Shown here: positions 1 through 6,158 of the stretch, piece by piece
Numbering within the stretch: position 1 is the first letter of the stretch
Layout of the letters: every line of letters starts with the position of its first letter
NCBI GenBank assembly: GCA_013215515.1
Contig: JABSPC010000624.1
Span: 1-6,159 of the forward strand
DNA from: Crocinitomicaceae bacterium
GTDB lineage: Bacteria; Bacteroidota; Bacteroidia; Flavobacteriales_D; Crocinitomicaceae
Reading direction: 5' to 3'
DNA: 6,159 bases
The notes under the pieces: generated by a model
The model's input: the letters and a program-made list of their open reading frames with translations, nothing else
What the model was told of the DNA's origin: nothing
The model's database searches: none
Made by a program: the position numbers and the translations under genes

Positions 1-16
1 ACTTTTTAATTCTAAA

Positions 17-109
17 ATGAAGTTTATACTTACTTGCGCCTTTCTAATTTCCTGTTTAGGAATATTCAGCCAAATTGAGACAACAGGAGAAATACAACAT
101 TGGTATTGA
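17..109 (+). pseudogene. Detached signal-peptide start of the GldM-like protein gene (frameshifted)
   Basis: The ATG at 17 opens a frame encoding a typical Sec signal peptide: MK, a hydrophobic core (FILTCAFLISCLGIF) and a likely cut after FSQ at 71-73, a common ending in Bacteroidota. The frame then runs only to TGA at 107-109. The long downstream body is in the next frame, which is open from position 60, just after TAG at 57-59. Removing one A from the AAA at 72-74 joins them as FSQ-LRQQEKYNIG, giving a 328-residue precursor over 17-1004 (988 bases, one more than a multiple of three). I infer that this is the true 5' end of the downstream gene, broken by a one-base insertion or a sequencing error. 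It is too short and incomplete to be a separate gene. Confidence 0.75.
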
Positions 110-1004
110 GCAAATCACTGGGATGTGGCATATTGATTCAACAGCTGAAAGTGGAAGGTTTGGTCAAACCAATATGCGAGATGCTACGAATGATGAATAC
201 TTCGTATTTCTCATTGACAAAACCTTCAAAATGGAGAAGGTTGAAAATGGTGATACAATTTCATTCACGTATGGTACATTTGAAATTATTTCCGATACAA
301 TAAAGATCAAAACTCTGAAAGGAGCTCCTGGAATGGATTGCATTATGACGCCAAACGGTAACAATCTTCGTCTCGACGGAACGTTTACAATAAGCGGCCC
401 TGGCTCAAACAAGCCGATTTTTTTCCTAAGCAATAATGAAAGTAAAAGAGAACTTCTATCAAATTCCGTTTTTGCAAGTGACAGGCAAGTTATTTATAGA
501 GGTATCGAGAATACTATAACCATTAATATTGACCCTTCAGCTGATGAATATCAAGTCGAATATTCTAATTGCAAATCATTTGAAAGAGGAGAAACACCAT
601 ACACATATGTACTGACTCCGGGGAGAGGAAGGTCAATAGGCATTACGGTAAAATGTAAAAATTCATCTACAGAGGTAATATCCAAGTATTCCTTCAATGT
701 TAAAAACATTCCTTTTCCCGTACTGTTTTTTGGAGATACCAGAAATGGTCGAAAATGCAATCTTGATGCAACCAACATTTCTGCCAAGTACCCTCCTGAG
801 ATGCATCTAGATTTAGAATCGAAAATAATCCGATGGGAACTCTATTCACAAAATTATATTTTTGAAGGAACCGGTAGCGAACTTTCTGAAGAAGCAAAAA
901 CACATCTCAAGACGCTAAAAGGCGAAGGCGCAATTAGTATAATCACCGTGGTTCGAGGACCAGATGGAATTGCCCGAAGAGTTGGTGGGGTTTACTCTTA
1001 TTAA
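75..1004 (+). CDS. Exported protein with lipocalin-like N-terminus and GldM-like C-terminal domains (body, frameshifted from its signal peptide)
   Basis: The open frame gives 309 residues if read from the TTG at 75. That start is only the first available in-frame start; the natural one is probably the ATG at 17 in another frame. Residues about 13-120 are beta-rich, open with a G-x-W motif (GMWHI, 16-20) and contain FTYGTFEI, which resembles lipocalin-like domains; this part is tentative. Residues about 130-309 resemble the third and fourth periplasmic domains of GldM: VIYRGIENTITI (139-150) matches the family's YRGxxNPI motif, FNVKNIPFPVLFFG (207-220) matches the VKxIPDPxxxxG motif, and VVRGPDGIARRV (292-303) matches the AxGPDGxxRxL motif. 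In GldM these domains form the periplasmic part of the T9SS/gliding motor. The transmembrane anchor of true GldM is absent and a signal peptide replaces it, so this is a GldM-domain protein rather than gldM. It ends in TAA and converges with the small minus-strand gene. Its role is unknown; it might act as a periplasmic accessory or decoy. Confidence 0.8.
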   Translation: MRQQEKYNIGIEQITGMWHIDSTAESGRFGQTNMRDATNDEYFVFLIDKTFKMEKVENGDTISFTYGTFEIISDTIKIKTLKGAPGMDCIMTPNGNNLRLDGTFTISGPGSNKPIFFLSNNESKRELLSNSVFASDRQVIYRGIENTITINIDPSADEYQVEYSNCKSFERGETPYTYVLTPGRGRSIGITVKCKNSSTEVISKYSFNVKNIPFPVLFFGDTRNGRKCNLDATNISAKYPPEMHLDLESKIIRWELYSQNYIFEGTGSELSEEAKTHLKTLKGEGAISIITVVRGPDGIARRVGGVYSY

Positions 1005-1018
1005 AAATTATCAAGCAT

Positions 1019-1044
1019 AAAAAAGGGCAATCTTTCGATCGCCC
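1019..1044 (-). terminator. Intrinsic terminator of the small minus-strand gene
   Basis: Read on the minus strand, GGGCGATC (1044-1037), a GAAA loop and GATTGCCC (1032-1025) form an eight-pair stem with one mismatch. Six T residues (1024-1019) follow directly. The hairpin lies 23 bases past the stop of the minus-strand gene. On the plus strand no T-tract follows, so it should work mainly for the minus-strand gene, although the hairpin may also hinder transcription arriving from the convergent GldM-like gene. Confidence 0.75.
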
Positions 1045-1067
1045 AATGTTTAAACCTCCTGTCTAAA

Positions 1068-1238
1068 CTAAGCCCCACATCCTACGCAGTCAAAGTGACT
1101 ATCCGTTGGTTTTACACCTTTTTCCTGCATTTCCAGATTGTGAATCTTATCCTTAAGATCCATATCTTGAAACATATCACCGGTTAATTGGCTTTTTAAA
1201 TCTTGAATTTGGTCTTCTAAAGTAAGTTCTACTTGCAT
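1068..1238 (-). CDS. Small conserved-looking protein with C-terminal CxxC (CVGCGA), 56 aa
   Basis: On the minus strand an ATG at 1238 opens 56 codons ending in TAG at 1070-1068. The product is hydrophilic and rich in Asp, Glu, Lys and Gln. Residues 6-40 (TLEDQIQDLKSQLTG onward) look helical or coiled-coil, residues 41-46 (GVKPTD) form a break, and the end is SHFDCVGCGA with Cys51 and Cys54. From memory, short Bacteroidota proteins with a helical body and a terminal CxGC-G-S/A are common and unnamed; this could not be checked by search. There is no signal peptide, so it is probably cytosolic. The two cysteines could bind metal or be redox-active (inference). Support for a real gene comes from the terminator just downstream, the non-random ending, and its position in a gap that would otherwise hold no gene. 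It is divergent from the T9SS cargo operon. Confidence 0.72.
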   Translation of the reverse strand: MQVELTLEDQIQDLKSQLTGDMFQDMDLKDKIHNLEMQEKGVKPTDSHFDCVGCGA

Positions 1239-1436
1239 GGTTATGAATTTATATGTGGTCTACAAATTTGCAAGGAATTTCCGTTCATTTTTTATTAGGT
1301 TTTCAAAAGTTATTAACTACCGATTATTTATTTCCTTTAGGCATCCAACTTTACCAGCATTAACGTCGTCTAAAGATCATATGAATAATTTTAATTTTAT
1401 ATATTAACGGATTGTTAACTACGACAAAAAACGCGC
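1239..1436. promoter_or_regulatory. Divergent intergenic region, presumed promoters both ways
   Basis: This AT-rich gap of 198 bp separates the minus-strand small gene from the plus-strand T9SS cargo operon, so it should hold both promoters. The palindrome CAAATTTG at 1263-1270 differs at one base from the Bacteroidota -7 consensus TAnnTTTG on either strand. It lies 25 bases before the minus-strand start, but I see no TTTG at proper -33 spacing. TAATTTTA at about 1386-1393 is another one-mismatch candidate for the plus strand. Neither is decisive. An inverted repeat sits at 1404-1418. Confidence 0.4.
1404..1418. repeat. Inverted repeat TTAAC-N5-GTTAA upstream of the cargo operon
   Basis: TTAAC at 1404-1408 and GTTAA at 1414-1418 are perfect inverted half-sites with centres 10 bp apart, about one DNA turn. 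The repeat ends 18 bp before the ATG at 1437. It could be an operator for a dimeric regulator, but five-base arms in AT-rich DNA can arise by chance. Confidence 0.3.
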
Positions 1437-2054
1437 ATGATTAAAACACTACTTACTACACTTATAATTTCAATAAGTTTATTGGCTCATTCTCAATACT
1501 GTATAACGGGTGGACCATCATCAACAGGCGATTCAAACTTAGAATCTTTAATATTTACTGGTACTTCAGGCGGGCTTAATTATACAGGTTGCCCGGGTGT
1601 TATTGGTGTCGAAGAATATTTTTCTCAATCGACAACTGTTGATGCAGGAATGGCCTATATAATGACTCTGGCATTTGGCACATGCGGTGGAAATTACAAT
1701 AATGTTGCCACAGTTTGGATTGATTTTAATGCTAACAATTTATTTGAACCTTCCGAAGCAGTTATAACTTGGACAGGAACTCCACCTATGGCAGCGGCTA
1801 ATTATGTTATTAATATTCCAGCGGGAGCCATGACTGGTCCAACAAGAATGAGAGTTATGCAAGCTGAAGGCCAAGCCTTACCGCTTGATCCTTGTGTTGC
1901 CTTTACTTGGGGCTCAGTAACCGATTTCTATATTGAAATTGAGAACGGTATCGATTGCACCGGATATATCGGAGATGATGCATCTGACCCGCGACCAGTG
2001 CCTTCAATTCCATTCTTTGAAGCTTATGACAACTCATTTTGCTACAGCAACTAG
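1437..2054 (+). pseudogene. GEVED-domain T9SS cargo protein, N-terminal part, ended early by in-frame TAG
   Basis: The ATG at 1437 opens a frame with a signal peptide (residues 1-20, MIKTLLTTLIISISLLAHSQ, cut after HSQ) and then a GEVED-like domain (about 21-169). Its landmarks are YC at the mature start (21-22), VWIDFN (93-98) with LFEPSEAV, the INIPAG strand (125-130), GPTRMRV (134-140), Cys153 and VTDFYIEI (161-168) in place of the name-giving G-E-V-E-D-Y. GEVED domains are common in secreted, often adhesive or degradative Bacteroidota proteins. A second domain starts near residue 174 and is cut by TAG at 2052-2054 after CYSN. The same frame continues uninterrupted to 2573 and completes both that domain and a sorting tail, so the intact product would have been 378 residues. 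If TAG is a true stop, the 205-residue product has no sorting tail and would be exported to the periplasm but not secreted by T9SS. Confidence 0.8.
2052..2054 (+). other. In-frame amber codon splitting one gene
   Basis: TAG lies between CYSN and NPAYNSPDVYYL inside a PPC-like domain, at residue 206 of the intact frame. A single C-to-T change of CAG (Gln) would create it, and Gln would fit between the Asn residues. No length change is involved: codons before and after share one frame. The other plus-strand genes here end in TAA, while the small minus-strand gene ends in TAG right after its conserved-looking CVGCGA end, which argues that TAG is a normal stop in this organism. Confidence 0.85.
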
Positions 2055-2573
2055 AATCCAGCTTATAATTCTCCTGACGTATATTACTTAGTAATTCCAG
2101 GAGCTCTTAACTCCTTAAACGTTTCTCTATGTGGTTCGTCATTTGACACTTATTTATCTGTTCAAGATAAATTCGGAACCGTACTGGCAATGAATGATGA
2201 TTATGCACCATGCGTAACATCTTCTGAACTCAACGTAGCAACTGCAGGTTATGATTCGCTTTATGTCATTGTAGAAGGATGGGGAAGCGAAATGGGAAGT
2301 TATACTTTAACCATTGGCGAAGGAATTTTAGGAACCAATGAATTGGTCAATGATTCATTTTCAATCTACCCAAATCCGTCACAGACTTCTTTCCAATTAG
2401 GAGGTAATTATTCTGGCAACGTAACTATTCTAAATACAGAAGGAAAAGTTGTATTTAATCAAAACATCGATTTAAAAGAAGAAGTGGAAATATCTTTCCT
2501 TTCTTCAGGGCTCTATATTGTTCGTTTGCAAAGCGATACGCAGGTCTACGACAAAAAATTAATCATTGAATAA
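2055..2573 (+). pseudogene. C-terminal part of the same T9SS cargo gene: PPC-like domain plus sorting tail
   Basis: This is the same frame as the GEVED part, continued after the TAG. The first 45 codons (to 2189) continue the domain begun upstream: SPDVYYLVIPG, then LNVSLCGSSFDTYLSVQD, then NDDYAPC, DSLYVIVEGWG and GSYTLTIG. This pattern resembles pre-peptidase C-terminal (PPC) and related beta-sandwiches, which often sit between catalytic or binding domains and sorting tails. The final 75 or so residues are a T9SS type A sorting domain: FSIYPNPS (residues 308-315 of the intact frame), VTILNTEGKVV, LSSGLYIVRL and a basic end, KKLIIE. The first ATG in this piece is at 2190, but it lies in mid-domain, so a separate start there is unlikely to be functional. 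The TAA at 2571-2573 shares its last A with the ATG of the next gene. Confidence 0.75.
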
Positions 2574-2575
2574 TG
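2571..2575 (+). promoter_or_regulatory. TAATG stop-start overlap
   Basis: The TAA stop of the GEVED/PPC gene shares its last A with the ATG of the first kelch gene. Such overlaps usually mean co-transcription and translational coupling by reinitiation. Because the upstream gene carries a premature TAG more than 500 bases earlier, ribosomes would no longer reach this junction, which could lower expression of the kelch gene unless it is initiated independently. Confidence 0.6.
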
Positions 2576-3790
2576 AAATTATTTTACACATTACTAATCG
2601 TTTTCACGGCTTCTTCAGCATCAGCAGCAGGTTGGATTCAGCAAACTGATTTTGGAGGTACTGCTAGACACCGAACTACAATGCTTGGTTTAGGAAATAA
2701 AATTTATGCTGGACTAGGTCATTATAATGGAACGGGATTAAATGTTCTTTTTGAAGATTGGTGGGAATTTGATCCAGCAACTTCAGCATGGACTCAAAAA
2801 GCAAATTATGGCGGAGGTCTTTGTTACCACTCGGCAGCCTTCTCAATTGACAATATCGGATATGTAGGAACTGGAAGAATTCCATCCACAGCTCTAGTTC
2901 AAGACTTTTACAAATACGATCCAGCTACTAACATGTGGACTCAAATTGCTGATTTCCCAGGTATCGGAAGACGTGGAGCAGTCGCATTTGCTATTAATGA
3001 CTATGGGTATGTTGGTGCAGGAACTTCTTCATCTGATTTCTACAGATACACACCATCTAACAACTCTTGGATTCAAATAGCGTCACTTCCTGGTGGAGCG
3101 CGTATGTCAGCAGTAGCATTCTCAATTGGAGGTTACGGTTATGCAGGAACAGGCGAAGCTGGCGGATGGTCTACAGCAGAATTCTATAAATACAATCCGG
3201 CTTTAAATACTTGGACTCAAATTCAAGATGTTGGTGATGATCCTCTTGAAGGTTTGATTACTCGAATGGAAGCTTCAGCTTTTGAACTCGGTGGAAAAGG
3301 ATACGTTCTAACAGGAGTTAGTATTTCCAGTGGAACGAGCTATAAAGATATGTGGGAATTGGACCCTACAACAGACACTTGGACTAGAATCGATGATTTC
3401 GACGGAACGGCAAGAAGATATCTTTCTGCTACAACAATGAACGGAGTTGCATATGTTGGTTTAGGAACAAACGGAACGAACTTTAAGGATTTCTGGAAAT
3501 TTGATTATTCACTTGCTCTATTGGAGAAAAACCTTGATAATATCTCAGTAAGTGCATACCCTAACCCAAGTACTGACATCTTAATTATTGATGTTGATTG
3601 GGCAGAAGAGGTTCCAATGGAAAAAATGAATCTTTCCTTGGTTTCACTGACAGGACAAGTAGTTTATTCGGAATCATTGAAAGCTAACCTCAATAATATT
3701 GACGTTACTTCATTTAAACCTGGGAACTATATCTACTCAATTCAATATGAAGATCGTATTGTTAAAAATGGTCACGTAATTGTTCACTAA
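2573..3790 (+). CDS. Secreted six-kelch-repeat protein with T9SS sorting tail (paralog 1)
   Basis: The product has 405 residues. A signal peptide covers residues 1-19 (hydrophobic LFYTLLIVFTASS, cut after ASA or ASAA). Six kelch repeats follow, with blade-starting tryptophans at W21, W73, W122, W166, W214 and W270. The repeat pattern is W-T-Q-x-A-D-F-P-G, R-x-x-A-V-A-F-x-I, G-Y-V-G-x-G, then F/W-x-Y-D-P-x-T-N. Six repeats predict a six-bladed beta-propeller, with the first WIQQ strand closing the ring against the last blade. The T9SS type A tail spans about 322-405: YPNP at 329-332, LVSLTGQVVY, FKPGNYIYSI and a final NGHVIVH. The expected path is Sec export, T9SS secretion and surface attachment or release. 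No enzyme residues are recognisable; binding of glycan or protein is the safest guess. The ATG overlaps the previous stop, and the next gene follows after 3 bp, so this is an operon member. Confidence 0.9.
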   Translation: MKLFYTLLIVFTASSASAAGWIQQTDFGGTARHRTTMLGLGNKIYAGLGHYNGTGLNVLFEDWWEFDPATSAWTQKANYGGGLCYHSAAFSIDNIGYVGTGRIPSTALVQDFYKYDPATNMWTQIADFPGIGRRGAVAFAINDYGYVGAGTSSSDFYRYTPSNNSWIQIASLPGGARMSAVAFSIGGYGYAGTGEAGGWSTAEFYKYNPALNTWTQIQDVGDDPLEGLITRMEASAFELGGKGYVLTGVSISSGTSYKDMWELDPTTDTWTRIDDFDGTARRYLSATTMNGVAYVGLGTNGTNFKDFWKFDYSLALLEKNLDNISVSAYPNPSTDILIIDVDWAEEVPMEKMNLSLVSLTGQVVYSESLKANLNNIDVTSFKPGNYIYSIQYEDRIVKNGHVIVH

Positions 3791-3793
3791 AAT

Positions 3794-4948
3794 ATGAATA
3801 AAGGAATTTACCTACTCGTTTTTATTGCCGCTCTGATGTCATTTGACGCTTCAGCTTGGTGGAAAAAAAGAGCTGATTTTGCTTCTCATGGTCGACATAG
3901 AGGAACAGCATTATCAATTGGAAACAAAGGATATATGGGACTGGGTCACTACAATGGAGCTGGACCAAATATTGTATTGGCAGATTGGTGGGAGTATGAT
4001 CCTGCCACAAATTCTTGGACGCAAAAAGCAGATTATATTGGAAATAATGGAAATGGAAATTATGCTCCATTAACAATGACAATAGGAGATTTTGGTTATT
4101 TAGCGGGAGGTACTTTAGGAGATCAAATGCTCTACAAGTATGATCCAAGTTTAAACTTATGGTCACCGGTAGTTAATTGCCCAATCACTCCTGGAAACAG
4201 AGCGGCTTTTACAATTGGAGATAAAGGCTATTACGTTTCAGGAAATATTGTTTATGAATTTGATTCGGTTTCTGAAACTTGGTCAACTAAAAACCCAGCA
4301 CCGTTCTCAACATGGGCATGGAATTCAGCTTTCACTTTAAACGGGAAAGGGTATATGAAAAACGGGACGTCTTTTTATGAATACAAACAATCCGTTGATG
4401 CTTGGACACCTCGAGCTGCATTCCCAGGATTAGCTCTCGCGGCATCAGTTGCCTTAACAAATGACGGAAAAGGTTACATTGTTACGGGGTATGGTGTTGG
4501 TGGACTTTCGGATGTTTCAAGTGAAGTATGGGAGTATGCCCCCAATTTCAATGTTTGGAATTATGTAGGCGACTTTCCTGGAACTTCAAGACGATTTGCT
4601 AGTGGATTTAATATTGGAGAGCGCGCTTTTATTGGAATTGGAACGAATGGAACGAATTTCAATGACTTCTACGAATTCAATCCATACGCATCTTTGGATG
4701 ACGAATTCGAAATTGCTGAGTTTACAACTTTCCCGAACCCATCAAACGATCACATCAATTTCAAAGCAAACAATTTGAATTCGTTTTCGATTGACGTATT
4801 CGACCTCGTTGGAAGAAAAGTATTTACAGAAGAAACGCAAAACGGAGAAATTCGCTTTGACAAAGGAATCAATGAAGTAGGAACATACATCTATCATGTA
4901 AAAACTGATGGAGCCATCGTTCACTCAAATAAATTCATCTTTAATTAA
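3794..4948 (+). CDS. Secreted six-kelch-repeat protein with T9SS sorting tail (paralog 2)
   Basis: The product has 384 residues with a signal peptide (1-21, core IYLLVFIAALMSF, cut after ASA). Six kelch blades begin near W23, W75, W123, W163, W204 and W255; blades 3 and 4 are short (about 40 residues) because their loops are trimmed. A T9SS type A tail covers about 305-384, with FPNP (313-316), FDLVGRKVF, VGTYIYHVK and the end SNKFIFN. Blade 1 and blade 6 are close to those of the preceding gene: RHRGTALSIGNKGY, GLGHYNGAG, DWWEYDPATNSWTQKADY and GIGTNGTNF all have near copies there, while the middle blades differ. This suggests tandem duplication followed by divergence of the central blades. 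It starts 3 bp after the previous stop without a Shine-Dalgarno sequence, as is usual in Bacteroidota. The ligand is unknown. Confidence 0.9.
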   Translation: MNKGIYLLVFIAALMSFDASAWWKKRADFASHGRHRGTALSIGNKGYMGLGHYNGAGPNIVLADWWEYDPATNSWTQKADYIGNNGNGNYAPLTMTIGDFGYLAGGTLGDQMLYKYDPSLNLWSPVVNCPITPGNRAAFTIGDKGYYVSGNIVYEFDSVSETWSTKNPAPFSTWAWNSAFTLNGKGYMKNGTSFYEYKQSVDAWTPRAAFPGLALAASVALTNDGKGYIVTGYGVGGLSDVSSEVWEYAPNFNVWNYVGDFPGTSRRFASGFNIGERAFIGIGTNGTNFNDFYEFNPYASLDDEFEIAEFTTFPNPSNDHINFKANNLNSFSIDVFDLVGRKVFTEETQNGEIRFDKGINEVGTYIYHVKTDGAIVHSNKFIFN

Positions 4949-4952
4949 TAGC

Positions 4953-6158
4953 ATGAAAAAATTAGTACTCGTATTATTTATAGGCATCGTCGGAACAAGC
5001 TTTGGGCAAATTCAAAATACCTGGACGAAGAAATTAGATTTCGCTGGGCTCAAACGTGATAGAGCTGTCGCATTCAGCATCGGTGATTATGGCTATTTTG
5101 GAACTGGTATAGATACGGCTGAAGTAGTTCATAATGATCTTTGGAAGTACGATGCTTCTTTAGATGCTTGGAGCCAAGTTGCAAGCATGCCTGGATCAGT
5201 TAGAAGAAATGCAGTTGCCTTCACGATCGGTGATAAAGGATACGTTGGAACAGGAATCAATACAGTAACCGCAACAGAAGCAGGAGCAACTAAACTTTCC
5301 GATTTATGGGAGTACGATCCCGCAATGAATTCTTGGACGGCAAAAGCACCCTTCCCTGCATATGGAGGAATAGGCGTCTATTTCACAACTGCTTTTACCG
5401 TTGGCGTTAATGCCTATTTGGTTGGAGGGAAAATGGACCCAAACTACTATTCCAATCAAACTTGGGAGTACAATTCAATATTGGACACTTGGACTCAGAA
5501 AGTCAACTTCCCAGCGGGCGTGAGGTATCAACTAAGTAGTTTCGCTCTAAATGGAAAAGGATACGCCGGACTTGGTACCGATCAAGATTTATATCGAAAA
5601 GATTGGTGGGAATACAAACCAGTTACGAATCAATGGGTTCAGAAGACAGACTTGCCAGCTAGTGAAAGAGCGAATGCTACCACTTTTACAATCGGTTCGA
5701 GAGGATTCGTTTGTATGGGAACGAACGGTGGAGTCCTTGGAGATTTATGGGAATACAATGAAGCAACAAATAGTTGGAATGTAAGAGCTTCTTACGGTGG
5801 AAGCGCTCGAAAAGGAGCTGTTGCAATGGTTATTAATAATATGGCATATGTTGGTACTGGTAAAGGTATTTCAGGAAAAAAGGCGAGCATGCACGAGTAC
5901 AACCCATACTACACACTTGGTGTTGGAGAAATGGATAATGCAATTTCAATTTATCCAAATCCAGCGAAAGATGTTGTTCATGTAAATTCATCTGCACCTG
6001 TTGATGAGTTGGTTCTATCAAATATGTATGGGCAAGTTGTTCTTACAGAAAAGTATTCTAAAACATTGAACGTAAGCGAACTGTCTGCAGGTGTATATTA
6101 CTTAACCGGATGGAGTAACGGAAGAACTATAGGAAGTCAAAAATTTATTATTCAATAA
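4953..6158 (+). CDS. Secreted six-kelch-repeat protein with T9SS sorting tail (paralog 3)
   Basis: The chosen start is the ATG at 4953, giving 401 residues that open with a clean signal peptide (MKKLVLVLFIGIVGTSFGQ, cut after FGQ). An in-frame ATG at 4908 exists, but it lies inside the previous gene and would put 15 polar residues before the signal peptide. Six kelch blades begin near W24, W73, W128, W180, W228 and W275. Typical strings are RRNAVAFTIGDKGYVGTG, LWEYDPAMNSWTAKAPFP and DLWEYNEATNSWNVRA. The T9SS type A tail covers about 325-401: ISIYPNP (331-337), LVLSNMYGQVV, LSAGVYYLTGWSNG and the end SQKFIIQ, the most canonical of the set. It lacks the GLGHYNG loop shared by the two upstream paralogs, so it looks like the older or more divergent copy. 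It follows the previous stop by 4 bp. The stop TAA is at 6156-6158, one base before the window edge, so the operon may continue. Confidence 0.9.
   Translation: MKKLVLVLFIGIVGTSFGQIQNTWTKKLDFAGLKRDRAVAFSIGDYGYFGTGIDTAEVVHNDLWKYDASLDAWSQVASMPGSVRRNAVAFTIGDKGYVGTGINTVTATEAGATKLSDLWEYDPAMNSWTAKAPFPAYGGIGVYFTTAFTVGVNAYLVGGKMDPNYYSNQTWEYNSILDTWTQKVNFPAGVRYQLSSFALNGKGYAGLGTDQDLYRKDWWEYKPVTNQWVQKTDLPASERANATTFTIGSRGFVCMGTNGGVLGDLWEYNEATNSWNVRASYGGSARKGAVAMVINNMAYVGTGKGISGKKASMHEYNPYYTLGVGEMDNAISIYPNPAKDVVHVNSSAPVDELVLSNMYGQVVLTEKYSKTLNVSELSAGVYYLTGWSNGRTIGSQKFIIQ

Noticed and set aside
75..77. TTG at 75 as the natural start of the GldM-like gene
   Set aside because: It would give an exported-type domain protein with no signal peptide, whereas a perfect signal peptide ends at exactly this point one frame away.
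164..433. Minus-strand open frames inside the genes (for example 164-433, 551-787, 3822-4166, 5833-6021)
   Set aside because: They are antisense shadows of well-supported domain-bearing genes and their translations show no recognisable motifs.
1263..1270. CAAATTTG as a firm Bacteroidota -7 promoter element
   Set aside because: It has one mismatch to TAnnTTTG and no TTTG partner at the usual -33 spacing on either strand, so it is kept only as a candidate in the intergenic entry.
2052..2054. Genome-wide recoding of TAG as a sense codon
   Set aside because: The small minus-strand gene ends in TAG exactly after its CxxC tail and just before a terminator, so TAG appears to be an ordinary stop; a single odd codon is better explained by mutation or error.
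2190..2573. Independent gene beginning at the ATG at 2190
   Set aside because: The ATG falls in the middle of a beta-sandwich domain whose earlier strands are encoded in the same frame upstream, and there is no signal peptide.
4908..4952. Upstream ATG as the start of the third kelch gene
   Set aside because: It overlaps the end of the previous gene and adds 15 polar residues ahead of a normal signal peptide that begins at 4953.
2633..6000. Repeated DNA in the kelch genes as a mobile element or CRISPR array
   Set aside because: The repeats are degenerate, in frame and about 45-55 codons apart, as expected for protein blades; there are no terminal inverted repeats, transposase or uniform spacers.
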